Positions 26,101 through 29,578 of a stretch of 29,578 nt of DNA are shown here, piece after piece (position 1 is the stretch's first letter; each line of letters starts with the position of its first letter). The translations under genes were made by a program, and so were the position numbers. Below the pieces are notes generated by a model. The model ran no database searches, was not told the DNA's origin, and saw only the letters and a program-made list of their open reading frames with translations. Source of the stretch: Penium margaritaceum. Its lineage: Eukaryota > Streptophyta > Zygnematophyceae > Desmidiales > Peniaceae. The stretch is taken from positions 7,477 through 37,054 of the forward strand of contig SZWC01007346.1 of assembly GCA_023375785.1 (NCBI GenBank), in the 5' to 3' direction.

Positions 26101-27513
26101 ATGGGATATTGTGTGGATTCTTGGTTTCAACACTCTCAAAATCTGGACAAGTACGGCTTGGTGGAGGTCGCAGAACAAGTTGTTGTGCGAAACTCGGGAG
26201 ACCTTCGAGCAAAGATTATCTCCCAGGTCCACGACCCGCCGGTCGTAGGTCATGTGGGACCCCGAAAGACCGTACATGCACTCTCGGATCACTATTGGTG
26301 GTCAGGATGGAGTGTCGATGTCCGTAAGTATTGCATGACATGCGACCCATGTCTTCGGAAAAAGGCTAGTAACAAGAAGCCTATTGGACTCCTCCAACAG
26401 CTTCCCATTCGTGTGACTCCATGGGAGTGCGTCAGCATGGACCTCATTACTGGTCTTCCGGACACGGATCGTGGCCACGATGCAATACTAGTGGTTGTAG
26501 ATCTTTTGACGAAGATGACACACTTCATTCTTACAACCACTAACGTGAACATAGAGGAGACCGCCCGTCTCTTCTTTGAGGGAGTCGTAAAGTACCACGG
26601 CTTGCCGTCGCGCATTATCTCCAATCGAGATAAAAAATTTGCTAGTAAGTTCATGCAAAAGATGCACGAATGCTTCGGCAGTAAGTCGCAAATGTCGACA
26701 GCATTTCACCCTCAAACTGACGGACAAACAAAGTGCATGAATCACACTTTGGAGCAAATGCTCCGCATGTACGTGGACCCTGCCATGCATGATTGGGACA
26801 AATTCCTAGCACCGGCAGAGTTTGCAGTGAACAACTCGGTAATCGAGTCCACACAGTTCACACCGTTCGTGTTGAACAGTGGTCGGCATCCAGTGGTACC
26901 GTCTTCATTGGTGAAGAGTGGGAGCACAGAAGGGCAGATTCCTTCTGCTCAAGCCTTTGCCGAGCGCATCGACTCCTTGTTACAGGAGGCAAAGGGTCAC
27001 CTTCAAGCAGCTCGGCAGCAACAAAAGGCATTTGCCGACAAAGGTCGTCGGGAGGTGTCGTTTGACATCGGTGACAAAGTGCTGCTTGGCACTAAAAACC
27101 TTTGGCTGAAGTCACCAGGGGCAAGAAAACGTCTACCGAAGTGGATTGGGCCGTTTCCCATTGTAGCACGCATCGGGCCAGTGGCATACCGATTGATGCT
27201 TCCGCCGAGTACAAAGAAACATGATGCGTTTCATGTGAGCCTGATGGCTCCATACACGGCAGGCGGAACTGTTCAGCCATCGCCAGTAGTCCTTGCTACC
27301 GACGGCCAATACAAGGTCCTTTGCCTATTCCAGCACCAAGAGCGTACTCTTTGGTCACGCGTTTTTAGGGAGTACCTCGTTCATTGGGCCGGTTGTGGAC
27401 CTGAATACAATTCATGGGAGCCCGAATCTCGGTTGCCCACAGGGGTGGTCAACAAGTACTGGAGCGAGCTTGTAGCTTACACAGATCGACGCATAGCAGG
27501 AGGTACCACCTAA
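26101..27513 (+). CDS. Gypsy B integrase with chromodomain, active site mutated
   Basis: The 470-residue open frame holds a zinc-binding domain (His44, His51, Cys81, Cys84), the catalytic core, the C-terminal domain (GDKVLLGTKNL, LPKWIGPFPIVARIGPVAYRL, HDAFHVSLM) and a chromodomain near 420-455 (FREYLVHWAGCGPEYNSWEPE). The first catalytic Asp is in VSMDLITGLP (Asp113). The second is Asn175 (ISNRDKKF) and the third is Lys211 (TDGQTKCMN), exactly 35 residues apart. Two of the three metal ligands are thus lost, so strand transfer should not work even though the frame is open. The Met at its head is internal: the frame continues upstream past TAA at 26050. The stop at 27511-27513 ends pol. Confidence 0.9.
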   Translation: MGYCVDSWFQHSQNLDKYGLVEVAEQVVVRNSGDLRAKIISQVHDPPVVGHVGPRKTVHALSDHYWWSGWSVDVRKYCMTCDPCLRKKASNKKPIGLLQQLPIRVTPWECVSMDLITGLPDTDRGHDAILVVVDLLTKMTHFILTTTNVNIEETARLFFEGVVKYHGLPSRIISNRDKKFASKFMQKMHECFGSKSQMSTAFHPQTDGQTKCMNHTLEQMLRMYVDPAMHDWDKFLAPAEFAVNNSVIESTQFTPFVLNSGRHPVVPSSLVKSGSTEGQIPSAQAFAERIDSLLQEAKGHLQAARQQQKAFADKGRREVSFDIGDKVLLGTKNLWLKSPGARKRLPKWIGPFPIVARIGPVAYRLMLPPSTKKHDAFHVSLMAPYTAGGTVQPSPVVLATDGQYKVLCLFQHQERTLWSRVFREYLVHWAGCGPEYNSWEPESRLPTGVVNKYWSELVAYTDRRIAGGTT

Positions 27514-27786
27514 ACGCGAATAACGTCATCAACATCCTCACAGCGCAGCATTCATGGACAGCGACCATAGGAGGTTGGGGACGCCGAACATGGTTGTCGC
27601 GTGGAAGTTCCAGCCTAAAGGGGGGAGGCCGCTAGCCGTGCTGACCTACAAGCTGTAGCTTAGGTCCAAGTACCATGCACGTGTTCATGTCTAGCTGGTG
27701 ATTGAAATTATTGATTTTCTTTCACAATGTTGATGACTCACTAATTGACAATCCTGCTTGTTGTACATGAACCGAGACGGTTCATA
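27514..27786 (+). other. Gypsy B 3' untranslated spacer
   Basis: About 270 bases between the pol stop and the polypurine tract, with no frame of interest. Confidence 0.5.
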
Positions 27787-27801
27787 GAAAGTGGGGAGGA
27801 A
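27787..27801 (+). promoter_or_regulatory. Polypurine tract of gypsy B
   Basis: GAAAGTGGGGAGGAA directly precedes the TG end of the 3' LTR, the standard plus-strand primer. Confidence 0.85.
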
Positions 27802-28469
27802 TGTAGCAGGAGGGCCGGTTCGGCCCTCCCTCCTCGCTGAAGCAAGGGGTGGTTGCGCACCACCCCTCGCGTCAGCGAGGGCTGGCCGGCGGCCAACTCG
27901 ATACCGGCCGGCTGGACGGCCGGCGGCCGGCCAAGCGACCGGCCGGCGAGCCGCCAGCCGCCGGTTGCGGCCTCAGCCCGATCGGTGGCTGAGGGGCCAC
28001 GAGGGCCTCAAGGGTGAGGCCTCGTGGCGTCGTGCCCTCACCCCCCCCTCGCCCTCCTTGCAAACAAGCAAGCGAGGATGAGGGATAGGGGGAGCGAGGG
28101 TGAGGACGAGAGAACTGGCGCAAAATCGCCAGCGTGCCTCGCACGCGACGATTTTGCACCAGAACGGCAAAACGTAAATCAAAGTTTGTTTGCGACAAAC
28201 TTCGACATAAAAAAAAACAAAAAAACTTGTGCAAACACACGAGTTCAAGGTTAAAACCCCCGGTTTGGGTCCCAAAACCAGGGGTAGGGTTAAAAACGGA
28301 AATGGGCCTCCGGAGACTCGAAACATTTGAGTCTCCCTGCTCTGGGTCGTTGATGACGATTGCCCCTCAGTCATACAAAGGGGGTAAACCCCTCACGCGG
28401 AATGAGGATGCCATTCTGCGAACTCCGACAACGACTTCAGAGCAGGAGCTGGAGACTCGACCCGTTACA
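27802..28469 (+). repeat. Gypsy B 3' LTR (668 bp), hairpin-rich
   Basis: It has the same ends as the left copy (TGTAGC...GTTACA). Hairpins occur at 27809-27829 (9 bp, perfect here), 27832-27880, 28005-28020, 28120-28157 (9-bp outer, 6-bp inner stem) and 28312-28336. It lacks the second arm of the 19864-19888 hairpin, which accounts for most of the 31-bp length difference. Confidence 0.9.
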
Positions 28470-29559
28470 CATAATGTTCATAAGAAAATGGGTAACATAT
28501 GGAAATACACGGAAATTGGCAATAGATGAAAAAAAAAACATGTTTACTTTCCCAAAAGAATCTCTCAGGTGCGAGGTGAGGATTGCATGTGCTTGGACAA
28601 GAAATTGTGTTCATTGATGATCCTTAACGTATGTTATACACACAGTCCCTTGATTTTGTTTTTTGGAGATTTAATGATGAGGGTTAGGCCATGTCTGGCG
28701 GTGTTCACCAGTGAACAAGTTTTGCATGTTCCATTCTTCATGATGCTCATCGGTTGGTACGTTTCTCACATACATTTTGGCATTTGGGAGGGAGGGAGGG
28801 TCATTGGAGATGTAGTTTGATACATGTACCACGCTTACCCTAAATCAAAAAGTGTAAGGGGTGAATGTATCAGACATTGTATGCGGGGGCTGCTATCAGG
28901 CATTCACAAATGTATTTCTTTGAGAGATATCTAAGGGAAACATAACAGTATCCGGCACGATCATCTATGTACAGTTTCTATGGTTCATGAGATGCACGCC
29001 TTCTTACACTCCCCATGTTCGACTGGTGTGGGATGTTGGGGGGGAGGGGGGAGTTCAAGGTTCACATACCTAAAGACGTCAAGTGTAAGAAACATTTCTG
29101 GGTTTGTGTTGAGAACATGATGTAAATTCAGAAAAATTTCATCCATCGAAGAAGTAATGTCGATGCACGAAACATCGTTGCAGATGAATTTCACCTTGTG
29201 CACCGGTGTGCGTTTTTCATGTGAATCTCATGCAACATTCACTGTCCAATACATTTTTCCGATACACTTTGAATGTTTTAAGACGGGTGAAATGGAGATG
29301 AGGTCACTGTTACGATTGGACCCCCCACCATCCCTAAGGCAAAAAGTGTATCGGGAAAATGAATGTGGAGGTGCGTTAGGAGGATTCCATCACTACACAC
29401 AGATGCATTTTCTTGAAATAACTGACAAAGAACCTGCACATCACCCCTTTTCTTGTGTGGTACATTTGTGTATGGTTGGTCATCCCCACCACATACACGT
29501 CTCAATATAATTCCCCAATACATTTGGTGGGTTTTTTAGGGGGGGAGTGGGGGCGTGGT
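28470..29559. other. Right flank; no recognised gene
   Basis: The AT-rich sequence has G-rich patches near 28788-28801 and 29036-29052. Short frames (such as 28569-28820 and 29157-29510 on the plus strand) show no recognisable domain. It is likely intron or intergenic DNA and may be the original continuation of 19770-19777. Confidence 0.35.
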
Positions 29560-29578
29560 GGGGGGGGGGGGGGGGGGG
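29560..29578. repeat. poly(G) run at window end
   Basis: Nineteen G after a G-rich approach from 29539 close the window, mirroring the poly(C) beginning. Confidence 0.95.

Larger units (their letters stand above)
19778..28469 (+). mobile_element. Ty3/gypsy chromovirus 'gypsy B', 8.7 kb
   Basis: The plus-strand element has LTRs at 19778-20476 and 27802-28469, a primer site at 20478-20490, gag, protease, RT, RNase H, integrase with chromodomain, and a polypurine tract at 27787-27801. All domains are readable, but at least thirteen in-frame stops and four frameshifts break gag-pol, and the integrase active site is mutated. No clean 5-bp target duplication is seen (ACAAA to the left, CATAA to the right). 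A 262-base segment in RT is probably an assembly duplicate, so the true element would be about 8.4 kb. Confidence 0.95.

Overview
This is eukaryotic DNA of plant or streptophyte-alga type. Three decayed LTR retrotransposons fill about three quarters of it: one Ty1/copia and two chromodomain-carrying Ty3/gypsy elements (chromoviruses). The primer sites resemble initiator tRNA-Met, and the intergenic parts show U2-type splice signals, a TATA box and long poly(G) tracts. A charophyte such as Chara would fit, but I cannot prove the species from this window. The assembly is a draft: the window begins in a poly(C) run, ends in a poly(G) run, has a 74-base N gap next to poly(G), and has a single N between two identical 261-bp copies of one segment.

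Layout. 1-317: flank with no recognised gene. 323-8509: complete copia element on the minus strand, with 644- and 541-bp LTRs, a perfect 5-bp target duplication (CGGGG), a polypurine tract and a primer site; its gag-pol is broken by frameshifts and TAG codons. 8810 to about 14335: old minus-strand chromovirus (gypsy A), with a complete 3' LTR and only a partial 5' LTR; protease, reverse transcriptase and zinc knuckle have lost key residues. 14336-19777: the least repetitive part. It holds a nested inverted-repeat element, a GC hairpin, a candidate small gene with TATA box and two phase-compatible exons, poly(G) tracts with the gap, and several possible exons. One of these looks thioredoxin-like and ends eight bases before the next element. 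19778-28469: plus-strand chromovirus (gypsy B), with 699- and 668-bp LTRs and a readable but heavily mutated gag-pol; a 470-codon integrase plus chromodomain frame is still open. 28470-29578: flank with no recognised gene.

Biology. In each element the order gag, protease, and then integrase/RT/RNase H (copia) or RT/RNase H/integrase/chromodomain (gypsy) describes a self-copying unit that packages its RNA, reverse-transcribes it from a tRNA primer and inserts it by the integrase. None can now act alone. In gypsy B most of the damage looks like C-to-T or G-to-A change (Arg CGA and Gln CAG/CAA codons turned into stops, zinc-knuckle Cys to Tyr, integrase catalytic Asp to Asn and Glu to Lys), as expected from deamination of methylated cytosine in silenced copies. 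The most unusual structure is the gypsy B LTR, which is largely a chain of separate hairpins. I see no CRISPR array, rRNA, tRNA gene or bacterial-type operon.
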